DNA of 29,722 nt from an uncultured Oscillospiraceae bacterium (GCA_900548355.1 URKR01000022.1:1-29722), one strand, 5' to 3'. Numbered from the stretch's first letter, positions 16,856 to 25,065 are shown. The notes: generated by a model from the sequence alone, not told the origin. Numbers and translations: made by a program.

Positions 16856-16898
16856 GCAGGGCCCGCCGGCCGCCTGCGCGGTGGCCGGCGGGCCCTGC
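16856..16898 (-). promoter_or_regulatory. Perfect intercistronic hairpin between dapA and dapB
   Basis: GCAGGGCCCGCCGGCC (16856-16871) pairs without mismatch with 16883-16898 across an 11-base loop. On the transcribed strand it is followed by GGTTTTG and then the dapB ribosome binding site. It could be a leaky terminator or an mRNA-stability element that lowers dapB/capA expression relative to dapA. Confidence 0.6.
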
Positions 16899-16904
16899 GT
16901 CGTC

Positions 16905-17798
16905 TTACTCTTTCAGGATTCCAAAATCCCGCATTGCGGTTTCAAGCTGGCGCTGCACGCCCTCATCGGGGTCGCACATCGGCAGCCGCAGCGGGCCGGC
17001 CGCCCAGCCCAGCCGGTTCATTGCCCACTTCACGGGGATCGGGTTCACATCGGCAAACAGGGCGTGCACCAGCGGCAGCGCGTCCAGCTGCATTTTGCGG
17101 CAGCGGGCCACATCGCCGGCAAACCAGGCCGCGCACAGGTCATGGGTGTACTGCGGGGCCACGTTGCTCAGCACGCTGATAACCCCCTTGCCGCCGAGCG
17201 CGAGGATCGGCAGGATCAGCCCGTCCTCGCCCGAATAGAGGTTCAGCTCGTCGCCGCAGAGGGCCGCGATCTCGCTGGCCTGCGCAAGGCTGCCGCTGGC
17301 CTCCTTAACGCCGTTGATGTTTGGGATTTTGGCCAGCTCGGCCAGGGTGGCCGGCAGCAGGTTGCAGCCGGTGCGGCTTGGCACATTGTACAGGATGCAG
17401 GGCAGGTGCACGGCGTTCGCGATTGCGGTGAAATGCCGGATCAGCCCGCGCTGGCTCGCCTTGTTGTAGTAAGGGGTCACAAGCAGCAGCGCGTCGGCGC
17501 CGACGGCTTCGGCATGCTGCGAGAGGGTGATGGCGTAAGCCGTGTCGTTTGAGCCGGTCCCCGCCACGACCGGCGCCCGCTTGGCGGTGCGCTCGACCGC
17601 GTAGCGGATGCACTCGGCGTGTTCCTCATGGGTTAAGGTGGCGGATTCGCCGGTGGTGCCGCAGATGATGATGGCGTCGGTGCCGTGGGCGATCTGGTCG
17701 TCAATCAGGCGGCCGAGCTCGTCAAAGTTGACGGTGCCGTCCGGGAACATCGGGGTGATGATAGCCACCCCGGCGCCGGTAAAAACAGGTTGCTTCAT
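16905..17798 (-). CDS. dapA: 4-hydroxy-tetrahydrodipicolinate synthase
   Basis: This enzyme condenses aspartate semialdehyde with pyruvate, the committed step to diaminopimelate and lysine. It has 297 residues, the normal length, with a TIM-barrel fold. The Schiff-base lysine is Lys165 in GVKEASG. Tyr137 lies in YNVPSRTG, and the GTTGES motif is at 47-52. The start is ATG 17798-17796 with TTGAGG upstream. It lies 65 bases after asd, with no terminator between them beyond a weak 8-base inverted repeat. In Gram-positive bacteria DapA is often insensitive to lysine, which would leave control to the riboswitch (family knowledge). Confidence 0.97.
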   Translation of the reverse strand: MKQPVFTGAGVAIITPMFPDGTVNFDELGRLIDDQIAHGTDAIIICGTTGESATLTHEEHAECIRYAVERTAKRAPVVAGTGSNDTAYAITLSQHAEAVGADALLLVTPYYNKASQRGLIRHFTAIANAVHLPCILYNVPSRTGCNLLPATLAELAKIPNINGVKEASGSLAQASEIAALCGDELNLYSGEDGLILPILALGGKGVISVLSNVAPQYTHDLCAAWFAGDVARCRKMQLDALPLVHALFADVNPIPVKWAMNRLGWAAGPLRLPMCDPDEGVQRQLETAMRDFGILKE

Positions 17799-17863
17799 GG
17801 TGAAACCTCAATTCCGGGTGTATCGGTTCAACCCAAGGTGCTGGGGATTTTGCCGGATACACC

Positions 17864-18940
17864 TTAGTCAAAGTAGCCCTTCGCCGCCAGCAGTTCGGCC
17901 AGCAGCACCGCGCCGCCGGCCGCGCCGCGCAGCGTGTTGTGGGACAGGCAGACAAATTTGTAATCGTACTGGGTGTCTTCCCGCAGGCGGCCGATGCTCA
18001 CGGCCATGCCGTTTTCCAGCATCCGGTCCAGCTTGGGCTGCGGGCGGTCGGGTTCGCTGAAATAATGCAGGAACTGTTTGGGGGCGCTGGGCAGGTTGAG
18101 CTCCTGCGCGGGGCCGCGGAATTCAGCCCAGGCCTTGAGGATTTCTTCCTTTGCGGGCTTTTTCTCAAAGCGCACGAACACCGCGCCCATGTGGCCGTCC
18201 GAAACCGGTACCCGCAGGCATTGCGCCGTGAAGGAGGGGCCGTCTGCCGGGACGATGCGGTCGCCTTCGATGTGCCCCCAGAGCTTGAGGGGCTCCTGCT
18301 CGCTCTTCTCTTCCTCGCCGCCGATGTAGGGGATTACGTTGTCGAGAATGTCGGGGAAGGTCTCAAACGTCTTGCCGGCGCCCGAAATTGCCTGGTAGGT
18401 GCAGACAAGGCACTCGGTAATGCCGTAGCCGCGCAGCGGGTGCAGCGCAGGGACATAGCTCTGCAAACTGCAGTTGCTCTTGACCGCAATGAACCCGCGC
18501 TTGGTGCCAAGGCGGCGGCGCTGCGCCGGGATGATCTCGATGTGGTCGGCGTTGATTTCGGGCACAACCATCGGCACATCGGGGGTCATGCGGTGGGCGC
18601 TGTTGTTTGAAACAACCGGGCACTCCGCTTTGGCGTAGGCTTCCTCCAGCGCTTTGATCTCCTCTTTTTTCATGTTGACCGCGCAGAAGACAAAATCCAC
18701 CTGGCTTGCCACTGCGTTTACGTCGGCGGCATCCAGCACAACCATATCTTTGACCTGCTCGGGCATCGGGGTGCTCATCGCCCAGCGCGGGCCCACGGCT
18801 TCGGCATAGGTTTTGCCGGCCGACCGCGCCGAGGCGGCCAACGCCGTCAGCCGAAACCACGGGTGGTCGGCAAGCAAGGTCACAAACCGCTGGCCCACCA
18901 TGCCGGTGGCGCCCACAACGCCTACTTTGTACTGTTTCAT
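17864..18940 (-). CDS. asd: Aspartate-semialdehyde dehydrogenase (archaeal/fungal-like type)
   Basis: This enzyme reduces aspartyl phosphate to aspartate semialdehyde with NADPH. It has 358 residues. The nucleotide-binding motif is [13 protein letters not shown] (7-19). The catalytic cysteine is Cys157 in VKSNCSLQ, and the catalytic histidine is probably His250 in [15 protein letters not shown] in place of the bacterial NPNCST, together with the GMVGQRF start, places it in the archaeal/fungal-like branch found in some Clostridia. The start is ATG 18940-18938 with AAAGGAAG upstream. It is the first gene behind the lysine riboswitch. Confidence 0.95.
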   Translation of the reverse strand: MKQYKVGVVGATGMVGQRFVTLLADHPWFRLTALAASARSAGKTYAEAVGPRWAMSTPMPEQVKDMVVLDAADVNAVASQVDFVFCAVNMKKEEIKALEEAYAKAECPVVSNNSAHRMTPDVPMVVPEINADHIEIIPAQRRRLGTKRGFIAVKSNCSLQSYVPALHPLRGYGITECLVCTYQAISGAGKTFETFPDILDNVIPYIGGEEEKSEQEPLKLWGHIEGDRIVPADGPSFTAQCLRVPVSDGHMGAVFVRFEKKPAKEEILKAWAEFRGPAQELNLPSAPKQFLHYFSEPDRPQPKLDRMLENGMAVSIGRLREDTQYDYKFVCLSHNTLRGAAGGAVLLAELLAAKGYFD

Positions 18941-18963
18941 AGGAACGCTTCCTTTCCCTGTGC

Positions 18964-18984
18964 GGCCGGGCGCGGCGCCCGGCC
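18964..18984 (-). promoter_or_regulatory. GC hairpin just upstream of the asd ribosome binding site
   Basis: A 9-base-pair perfect stem (GGCCGGGCG with its complement) closes on a 3-base loop and ends about 24 bases before the asd start. With no T run it is not a terminator; it may influence translation or stability of the processed mRNA. Confidence 0.4.
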
Positions 18985-19083
18985 TGGCGGCCCGCCCCGT
19001 ACCCATTGTATGCGGCAATGGCGGGGAAGTGCCTGGCAGACAATTTTGCCCGGCCGGAAACGGCAAAACCTGCCGACGGACAA

Positions 19084-19298
19084 TAAAAAAACCGGCTTGA
19101 AAACCGGCACAAAATGCAATATAATCATATATTGCCACACAGCGCAACACACCGCAAACGATGTGACAGTCCCGTCCCTGTTCGGCAGCGGGCCCAGGCA
19201 ATGCGTGCCGTACATTGCCTTCGGCAGACAACCCTTTCATGCGGCGGCCTGGCCGGCCTGTTACACCGCGCTTACTCATGTTGCCCGCGCCTCTGTGT
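19084..19298 (-). promoter_or_regulatory. Lysine riboswitch (L box) with terminator, controlling asd-dapA-dapB-capA
   Basis: Read on the minus strand, the aptamer spans about 19298-19137. P1 pairs ACACAG (19298-19293) with CTGTGT (19142-19137). The conserved L-box core follows in order: AGAGGCGCGG, GAGTAAGCGCGG, GAAAGGG, CTGCCGAAGG, GGGCCCGCTGCCGAACAGGG, then GGGACTGTCACA. Downstream are an 8-base-pair hairpin (19135-19116) and a short CCGG-stem terminator ending in seven T residues (to 19084). Lysine binding should favour termination and shut off asd, dapA, dapB and capA. The match to conserved aptamer positions is strong; the exact terminator/antiterminator pairing is inferred. Confidence 0.93.
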
Positions 19299-19307
19299 TA
19301 TGCCACC

Positions 19308-19336
19308 ATCATACCATTGCGGGGGGCGGTTGTCAA
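19308..19336 (-). promoter_or_regulatory. Promoter of the lysine riboswitch operon
   Basis: On the minus strand a perfect TTGACA (19336-19331), a 17-base spacer and TATGAT (19313-19308) place the transcript start about 5 bases before P1 of the riboswitch. Confidence 0.85.
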
Positions 19337-19406
19337 CGAAAAACGGCAGAATTTTTCCGCCGTGCCCATGCCGCCCCGTCACCTGATTATAAAAAGGAAA
19401 AGAACC

Positions 19407-20435
19407 ATGCTGAAAAAAGATTTCTGGTACGACCTGCCCAAAGAACTCATTGCACAGGAACCTGCCGACCCGCGGGATTCCGCCCGCCTGATGGTGCTGC
19501 ACCGCAACAGCGATGCGATCGAGCACCGCATTTTCCACGACCTGCCCGAATACCTGCAGGCCGGTGATGTGCTGGTTGTCAACAATTCCAAGGTGCTGCC
19601 GGCCCGGCTGATCGGCACCAAGGTGCCGACAGGCGCGGTCTGTGAATTGCTGCTGCTGCGCCAGGTGCGCGGCGATACATGGGAATGCCTGGCCCGCCCG
19701 GGCCGCCGCATGCAGGCCGGCACCCGGCTTTCATTTGGCGATGGCAGCCTGACGGCCACGGTGGACCAGACGCTGCCCGAAGGCAACAAGCTTGTCACCT
19801 TTACCTATGACACCGAGACCCTGTATGAAAAACTTGACGCCTTCGGCAAAATGCCGCTGCCCCCCTACATCACCAAACAGCTCGAGGACCAGAGCCAGTA
19901 CCAGACGGTCTATGCGAAGGAGCTTGGCAGCGCCGCCGCGCCGACGGCCGGCCTGCACTTTACCCCTGAGCTGCTTGCAGAGATCCGCGCCAAGGGGGTC
20001 AAGGTTGTCGAGGTTACGCTGCATGTCGGGCTTGGCACTTTCCGCCCGGTCAGTGAGGAGGAAATCGAGGACCACCATATGCACACCGAATGGTACTGCG
20101 TGGAGGAGGAGGCCGCTGCGGCCATCAACGAAGCGCGGGCGGAGGGCCACCGGGTGGTGGCTGTCGGCACCACAAGCTGCCGCACTCTGGAAGCAGTCTG
20201 GGCCCGGTATGGCAAGATCCAGCCCTGCAGCGGCAACACCGATATTTTCCTGTACCCCGGTGTTGAACTGCACGCCATTGATGCGCTGATCACGAACTTC
20301 CACCTGCCGGAAAGCACGCTGATTATGTTGATTGCAGCCTTTTATGGTTACGATAAAACAATGGAAGCCTACCGCGTGGCAGTCGCGCAGCGCTACCGGT
20401 TCTTCTCTTTCGGCGACGCGATGCTCATTGAATAA
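19407..20435 (+). CDS. queA: S-adenosylmethionine:tRNA ribosyltransferase-isomerase
   Basis: QueA transfers and rearranges the ribosyl group of SAM onto preQ1 in tRNA, forming epoxyqueuosine at the wobble position. It has 342 residues from ATG 19407, which has AAAAAGGAAAAG upstream. The frame is open for 192 bases before this, but that stretch lies over the divergent riboswitch promoter. Family motifs include WYDLPKELIAQEP, GDVLVVNNSKVLPARLIG, SAAAPTAGLHFT, and TTSCRTLEA near the C-terminus with NFHLPESTL. I find no clear promoter of its own between the divergent lysine operon promoter and the start. Confidence 0.96.
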   Translation: MLKKDFWYDLPKELIAQEPADPRDSARLMVLHRNSDAIEHRIFHDLPEYLQAGDVLVVNNSKVLPARLIGTKVPTGAVCELLLLRQVRGDTWECLARPGRRMQAGTRLSFGDGSLTATVDQTLPEGNKLVTFTYDTETLYEKLDAFGKMPLPPYITKQLEDQSQYQTVYAKELGSAAAPTAGLHFTPELLAEIRAKGVKVVEVTLHVGLGTFRPVSEEEIEDHHMHTEWYCVEEEAAAAINEARAEGHRVVAVGTTSCRTLEAVWARYGKIQPCSGNTDIFLYPGVELHAIDALITNFHLPESTLIMLIAAFYGYDKTMEAYRVAVAQRYRFFSFGDAMLIE

Positions 20436-20439
20436 AGGG

Positions 20440-20630
20440 ACGGTATAAAAAATACGGCAATTACGATACAAGAATGTCAAAATTGATAGAAATTGACGTG
20501 GAAAATGATTTGCGGTAAAAAACAGAAAATACAACATAAGATATGATTGTATAACGATGTATATCGGATGATTGAATCTGTAAAAACTTTGAATTGAAAT
20601 CAAATAAAAATAGAGTAAACAAAAAATGCA
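20440..20630. other. AT-rich spacer of unknown content
   Basis: About 190 bases downstream of queA are strikingly AT-rich within an otherwise GC-rich window. I see no open frame with a ribosome binding site, no RNA gene and no clear repeat. It ends at the hairpin at 20631-20667. Confidence 0.5.
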
Positions 20631-20667
20631 ATTACCCCGCGCCGAACCTGAACCGGCGCGGGGTAAT
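20631..20667. terminator. Strong hairpin, probably a terminator
   Basis: ATTACCCCGCGCCG (20631-20644) pairs perfectly with 20654-20667 across a 9-base loop. The plus strand continues CGTTTGAG (weak T run). The minus strand continues TGCATTTTTT, which is better for minus-strand transcripts. Termination of queA by this hairpin is likely but not certain. Confidence 0.6.
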
Positions 20668-20741
20668 CGTTTGAGAAACAAAAAAGATTCAGAAAAGTTT
20701 CAAAAACAGCGCGCAAATCGATGGAATTTTTAACACAGCCG

Positions 20742-20750
20742 TGCTATAAT
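20742..20750 (+). promoter_or_regulatory. Extended -10 promoter of the patatin-like gene
   Basis: TGCTATAAT is a perfect -10 with the TGN extension, 35 bases before the start codon. The -35 region (TGGAAT at 20722-20727, 17 bases away) is poor, which is acceptable for extended -10 promoters. Confidence 0.6.
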
Positions 20751-20784
20751 GTCTAGTATAAAGTCACGAGAGGGGGAATCCGCA

Positions 20785-21978
20785 ATGACCCAGCCTGAAT
20801 CCCGGCCGATCCGCGGCCTGGTGCTGGCCGGCGGCGGCGCCAAGGGCGCCTACCAGATCGGCGCGTACCAGGCTTTGCAGGAAATCGGATGGATGCCGGA
20901 CCTTATCACCGGAACCAGCGTCGGCTGCCTGAACGCAGCGCTCTTTGTCGTGGGCAAAGTGGAGGAAGCTGCCGAGCTCTGGAAAAGCCTTGACATCCAC
21001 GGCGTGCTGGAAACCCCGCAGGGCAAATCGCCGGAAGAGCTGCAGGCTTACCTGCTGGATGTGCTGCGCGGCGGCGGGCTGGATCTGGAACCCCTGGGCG
21101 AGACGATTGACCGCTATATTGATGAGGAGGCTATGCGCGCCGCGCCGATCGGGTACGGCCTGGTGATGACCGAGATGAACACGCTGAAAAGCGTGCCTTG
21201 CCCGCTGGCGGAGATCCCCCGCGGAAAGCTGAAAGAATATATGCTTGCCTCAAGCGCCTGTTTCCCGGCGCTGCGCCCCCGCGTGATCGACGGCGTCAAA
21301 TACATTGACGGCGGCTGGCGCGACAACATGCCGCTGGACTTGGCGGCTTCGATGGGGGCGACCGAGCTTGTCGCCATTGACATTGAAGGGTGGGGCCATA
21401 CCCGCCCGAACCGCACCGGCCTGCCCACCCGGGTGGTGCGGAGCCACTGGGACCTGGGCCCGATGCTGGATTTTGACGGCCGGCGTGCGGCGCGCAACAT
21501 CACTCTCGGCTACTTTGATACGCTGCGGGCCTTTGGCCGGGTGGGCGGCACAGCCTATGCGCTGCTGCCGGACCACGACCGCTTCCTGGCGGATTTTGCC
21601 GCGGCCTACCAAAAGGAATTGTCCGCCGCGGTGGCCCGTGCGCCCACGCTGGCCCTGGCCGAAACGATGGCCCGCCAGCGCGGCGGGTACCCGGCGCCGT
21701 TTGCCCAAAACCTGCTGGCCCCCACCCGCGCCGCCGCCGCCCCGCTGGAGCTTGCGGCCGAACGCCTTGGGGTAAGCCCCGAAACGCCCTACCCGCCGCG
21801 GCTGCTGGCGCTGACGCTGCTTGGCAGCTTTGACCGTGACCCGGCTGACCGGTTCCGGGTGCTGCTTGGCGCCGAGGAAGGCAGCCCGCTGGGAGAGACC
21901 GCGATGGCTGCCGCCGCGCCGGAAGATTTTGTCACCGCGCTGGTCACCCACACTCTGCAGGGAATGCAGTTTTTCTAA
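20785..21978 (+). CDS. Patatin-like phospholipase family protein
   Basis: The product is 398 residues from ATG 20785 (GAGAGGGGGAA upstream); an in-frame ATG 36 bases earlier lies at the -10 box and is rejected. The patatin fold motifs are complete. The oxyanion loop is GGGAKGAY (17-24). The nucleophile is Ser45 in GTSVG. The Asp of the catalytic dyad is Asp175 in YIDGGWRDN. About 150 residues after the lipase core are unassigned. It is predicted to be a cytosolic serine acyl hydrolase acting on lipids. No signal peptide or membrane helix is seen. The gene 58 bases downstream is probably co-transcribed. Confidence 0.92.
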   Translation: MTQPESRPIRGLVLAGGGAKGAYQIGAYQALQEIGWMPDLITGTSVGCLNAALFVVGKVEEAAELWKSLDIHGVLETPQGKSPEELQAYLLDVLRGGGLDLEPLGETIDRYIDEEAMRAAPIGYGLVMTEMNTLKSVPCPLAEIPRGKLKEYMLASSACFPALRPRVIDGVKYIDGGWRDNMPLDLAASMGATELVAIDIEGWGHTRPNRTGLPTRVVRSHWDLGPMLDFDGRRAARNITLGYFDTLRAFGRVGGTAYALLPDHDRFLADFAAAYQKELSAAVARAPTLALAETMARQRGGYPAPFAQNLLAPTRAAAAPLELAAERLGVSPETPYPPRLLALTLLGSFDRDPADRFRVLLGAEEGSPLGETAMAAAAPEDFVTALVTHTLQGMQFF

Positions 21979-22036
21979 CCCCGCCTTTGTTGCCCGACTT
22001 TTTTCTTCGTGATCCTAAGGAAACGGAGCGATCGTC

Positions 22037-23632
22037 ATGCGTATTTTCACAGGAACGACAGCCGCCACGGGCCTCACCGTCGGCCCGGTGGTGCGCATTG
22101 ATCGCGGCATGGTCGGCCTGCACCGCATTGTCAGCGACCCTTACCGCGAACGCGCCTTGTACGACGCGGCCATTGTGCTGGCCAAGGATGAGCTCATGCA
22201 GCTGCAAAAGCATGCCCAGGACCAGCAGGACGCCGATATCCTGATGTTCCAGGTGGCCCTGCTGGAGGATGAATCCTTCACCAACGAGATTGGCGATTAC
22301 ATTGCGGCCGGCGCCGGCAGCGCCGCCGCGGTCGAACGGGCGGAGCGTATCTTTGCCGGCCGTATCAGCAACATTGAAGATGACTACCTGCGGGAGCGCA
22401 GCGTGGATGTCTGCGATGCCTGCCGCCGCGTTGTCGATATTCTGGATGGGCGCCCGCGCCGCCCGCCGGAGCTCAAAACCCCGAGCATCCTGGCGGCCGA
22501 CCGCTTTTACCCCAGCGACCTGTTCAGCATGGACCGCGAAATGATCCTGGGCCTTGTGTCGGAGCGGGATTCGGTCAATTCTCATGCGGCGATCATGGCG
22601 CGCAGCATGGGAATACCGGCCATCTGCCGGCTTGGCGAAGGGATGGCGGTGACGGCCGGCGGTCACCGCGCCGTGCTGGATGCCGAGCAGGGCACCCTGA
22701 CCGTTGACCCCACGGCGGAACAGACCGCCGCCGCCCGCCGCCGCATCGCGGTCATGGCCCGCCGCCGGTACCGCCCGGACCCGCTGGTTGGCAAACCGAG
22801 CCGCACGCGGGACGGCACTTCCTTTACAATCCTTGGCTCGGCCAACTCCAGTGATCCGTCCGAGATGCAGGCGGCCATGAAGAACGGCGCCAACGGCGGT
22901 ATTGGCCTGGTGCGGACGGAATCAATGATTCTGAACAATTATGATGAAGACCGCCAGGTGATGGAGTACCGCCGTATGCTGGAAAACGGCGACGGGTACC
23001 CCGTGGTGGTCCGGCTGTTTGACCCCGGCGCCGACGATGGCGCGCCCTGGGTGCAGACGGTTAAGACGGTGGCGGCGCGTGAACAACTTTACGATACCCA
23101 GCTGCGCGCGCTGCTGCGGGCCGCCACCGATGGCCCGCTCTGTGCCGTGGTGCCGATGATCTGCGGCGTGCAGGGGTGGGACGATTTTACCCTGACAGTT
23201 GAAAAAGCCAAGGAACAGCTGCGCCGCCGCGGCGTTCCGTTCAATGAGGAAATGGCTTTCGGCTGCATGATTGAGGTGCCGGCTTCGGCGCTGGAGGCCA
23301 GCGAAATCATGGACCACGGCGTGCAGTTCCTCTATATTGATCTTGATGACCTTGCCAACTTCATCTATGTGCAGCCCCAGAACGAGCGGGAGGAGCGCCG
23401 CAAAACCGATATGCCGGTCGTGCGCCGGCTGGTACAGGAAGTGCTGGACGCCGCCAACGAACGCAACGTGCCGGTGGTGCTCTGCGGCATCCCGCTCAAC
23501 CAGCTCAACGGCATGCCGGATTATATGCGGCTCGGCGCGCGCAGCTTCTGTGTCGAAAACGCCTGCCTGACCGAGCTCAAAGCCAGCCTGCTCGACCTCG
23601 ACATGTCTGACCAGCGCGGGCAGGAGGCGTGA
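22037..23632 (+). CDS. PTS enzyme I-like protein with altered PEP site
   Basis: This 531-residue protein has the enzyme I order: an N-terminal swivelling domain, a phosphohistidine domain with His183 in NSHAAIMARSMGIPA, and a C-terminal PEP-utilising barrel. Conserved parts include GLVRTES (Arg293), VVRLFDPG (Arg326), MIEVPA and Cys483. Positions differ from E. coli EI: the GGDK Mg/PEP loop reads ADDG, Asn454 is replaced by Asp437 (DLDDL), Arg465 by Gln448, and CGE by CGI. No HPr gene is adjacent. It is probably a paralogue and not the main sugar-PTS enzyme I; whether it still autophosphorylates is unclear. The start is ATG 22037 with ACGGAGCG upstream. Confidence 0.82.
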   Translation: MRIFTGTTAATGLTVGPVVRIDRGMVGLHRIVSDPYRERALYDAAIVLAKDELMQLQKHAQDQQDADILMFQVALLEDESFTNEIGDYIAAGAGSAAAVERAERIFAGRISNIEDDYLRERSVDVCDACRRVVDILDGRPRRPPELKTPSILAADRFYPSDLFSMDREMILGLVSERDSVNSHAAIMARSMGIPAICRLGEGMAVTAGGHRAVLDAEQGTLTVDPTAEQTAAARRRIAVMARRRYRPDPLVGKPSRTRDGTSFTILGSANSSDPSEMQAAMKNGANGGIGLVRTESMILNNYDEDRQVMEYRRMLENGDGYPVVVRLFDPGADDGAPWVQTVKTVAAREQLYDTQLRALLRAATDGPLCAVVPMICGVQGWDDFTLTVEKAKEQLRRRGVPFNEEMAFGCMIEVPASALEASEIMDHGVQFLYIDLDDLANFIYVQPQNEREERRKTDMPVVRRLVQEVLDAANERNVPVVLCGIPLNQLNGMPDYMRLGARSFCVENACLTELKASLLDLDMSDQRGQEA

Positions 23633-23758
23633 AAGTAAAAAGAATAAAATTGGTGGACCGCGCGCCGCCGGCGCGCTCAGAAAAGTTGAGAGAGTTTCTC
23701 TTTGCTTTTTTGAGCGCGCGGCAAGCGCGCGATCCACCTTTTTCTTCTTTATTATTTC
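23633..23758. repeat. 85-base palindromic element flanked by purine-rich tracts (convergent gene ends)
   Basis: The core element is 23653-23737. Its ends GTGGACCGCGCGC and GCGCGCGATCCAC are 13-base terminal inverted repeats with one mismatch. A purine-rich tract joins each end to a stop codon: AAAGTAAAAAGAATAAAATT behind the enzyme I-like gene, and on the other strand AGAAATAATAAAGAAGAAAA behind the GNAT gene. In the middle AGAGAGTTTCTCT precedes TTGCTTTTTT, which could terminate plus-strand transcription. Confidence 0.65.
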
Positions 23759-24316
23759 TTATTTCACTTCGTTCACCCTGCACTGCATCGTAAATCCGCT
23801 GGCGTAGCGGCCGTCTTTGTATTTGTAGGCGAACGGTTTTTCGCAGACGGTCGCAAAGCCGAACTTTTCGTAGAGCCGCCGCGCACGGTCGTTGCCTTCA
23901 ATGCAGGTGAGTTCGACGATCTCAACCCCGCGCCGGCGGGCAAGCTCGAGCATCTCGGTGAGCAGCGCCGAGCCGATGCCGAACCCCCAGGCCGCGCGCA
24001 GCACGCTGAGCGCGATGATGGCGCGGTGCCGGGTTCTGTACAGCGGGCTGAAATCAATCTGCCCGTTGCCGACAAGCTGTCCGTTCACCGTGCAGGCGAT
24101 CAGCGCAGTGTCGGGGTTCTGGCGGGCGCTCTCGATCCAGGCGGCTTCCTGCTCGACCGTGACGGTGAACTCCTCGGGGTAGCGGGAGAGATAGTCGGTC
24201 TCGCCAAAGCAGGTTTTGGCGCAGTTTAATAAAGCCGCGGCGTCGCCCACCTCCGGCGACGCCAGCCGCGCCGTACGCCCATCGCGGAGCGTGATGTTTT
24301 TTTCGGTTACAATCAT
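23759..24316 (-). CDS. GNAT-family N-acetyltransferase
   Basis: The product is 185 residues covering one GNAT domain. Motif A, which binds the acetyl-CoA pyrophosphate, is partly degenerate (ALSVLRAAWGFGIGSALLTEM). It is followed by the motif B region (IVELTCIEGNDRARRLYEKFGF), typical of RimI/spermidine acetyltransferase relatives. The start is ATG 24316-24314 behind a strong AAGGAGG. It lies 16 bases after rsmE and forms a three-gene prmA-rsmE-GNAT operon. The substrate is unknown; the company of two translation-apparatus methyltransferases allows a ribosomal or amino-acid substrate, but that is only context. Confidence 0.9.
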   Translation of the reverse strand: MIVTEKNITLRDGRTARLASPEVGDAAALLNCAKTCFGETDYLSRYPEEFTVTVEQEAAWIESARQNPDTALIACTVNGQLVGNGQIDFSPLYRTRHRAIIALSVLRAAWGFGIGSALLTEMLELARRRGVEIVELTCIEGNDRARRLYEKFGFATVCEKPFAYKYKDGRYASGFTMQCRVNEVK

Positions 24317-24332
24317 TCGGGAAACCTCCTTT

Positions 24333-25064
24333 TCACTCCAAATCCCCCGTCAGCGTCAGCACCGCCGCCAGGGCGGCCAGGGGGGCGGTTTCGCAGCGCA
24401 GGATGCGCGGCCCCAGCCCGACGGTCACGGCCCCGGCTTCGGCCGCAGCGGCGGCTTCCTCGGCCGCAAAGCCGCCCTCGCTGCCGGTCACAATCGCGAT
24501 GCGGCGCGCTTCGGGGTGGGCGGCGATGATCTGCCGCAGGCTCTGCCCGCCGCCTTCATAGAAAAACAGCGCGAGGTCATACCCGGCCAGCGCCGCGCAG
24601 ACCGCCGCAAAATCCGGCAGGGGCATCGCAACGCCGGGCAGCTTGCCGCGGCCGCACTGCTTGGCGGCTTCGGCCGCAATCCGGCGGTAACGCTCGTTCT
24701 TGGCGTCCTCTTTTTTGGGGGCGGCCACGCAGTACCGGCTGAAGAACGGCACGACTTCGGATACGCCGAGCTCGACGCTGTGGCGGATCACATCCTCGAG
24801 CTTGCCCTGCTTCGGGTAGCCGACAAAGAGGGTCACCTCGGTGCGGGGTTCGGCTGTGCTCGGCAGTCCTTCGCTGACCGTAAAGCTGACCCGCCCGGGT
24901 TCGATTGCGGTGATCGTGCCGGTGTACTCGGTCGCATCGGGCGCGCAGAGCAGCACGGTATCCCCGATTTTGGCGCGCATCACATGGGCCAGGTGATGCG
25001 CGTCGGGGCCGGTCAGCACGGCGCGCCCGCCGCCGATCTCGCTGGTAAAGTAGCGGTGCGGCAT
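24333..25064 (-). CDS. rsmE: 16S rRNA (uracil-1498-N3)-methyltransferase
   Basis: RsmE methylates U1498 of 16S rRNA using SAM. It has 243 residues: an N-terminal PUA-like domain (PHRYFTSE and GPDAHHLAHVMRAK) and a C-terminal SPOUT knot. The knot motifs are VTGSEGGFAAEE and LGPRILRCETA, with the consensus GPEGG read here as GSEGG. Family-typical FFSRYCVAAPKK and ERYRRIAAEAAKQCGRG are also present. The start is ATG 25064-25062; its AAGGAGG site lies inside the last codons of prmA, so the two genes are coupled. The prmA-rsmE order is common in Firmicutes. Confidence 0.95.
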   Translation of the reverse strand: MPHRYFTSEIGGGRAVLTGPDAHHLAHVMRAKIGDTVLLCAPDATEYTGTITAIEPGRVSFTVSEGLPSTAEPRTEVTLFVGYPKQGKLEDVIRHSVELGVSEVVPFFSRYCVAAPKKEDAKNERYRRIAAEAAKQCGRGKLPGVAMPLPDFAAVCAALAGYDLALFFYEGGGQSLRQIIAAHPEARRIAIVTGSEGGFAAEEAAAAAEAGAVTVGLGPRILRCETAPLAALAAVLTLTGDLE

Positions 25065-25065
25065 C

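Noticed and set aside
17817..17863. Inverted repeat GGTGTATC/GATACACC between asd and dapA as a terminator
   Set aside because: The stem is only 8 bp with a 31-base loop and no T run, so it is unlikely to stop transcription.
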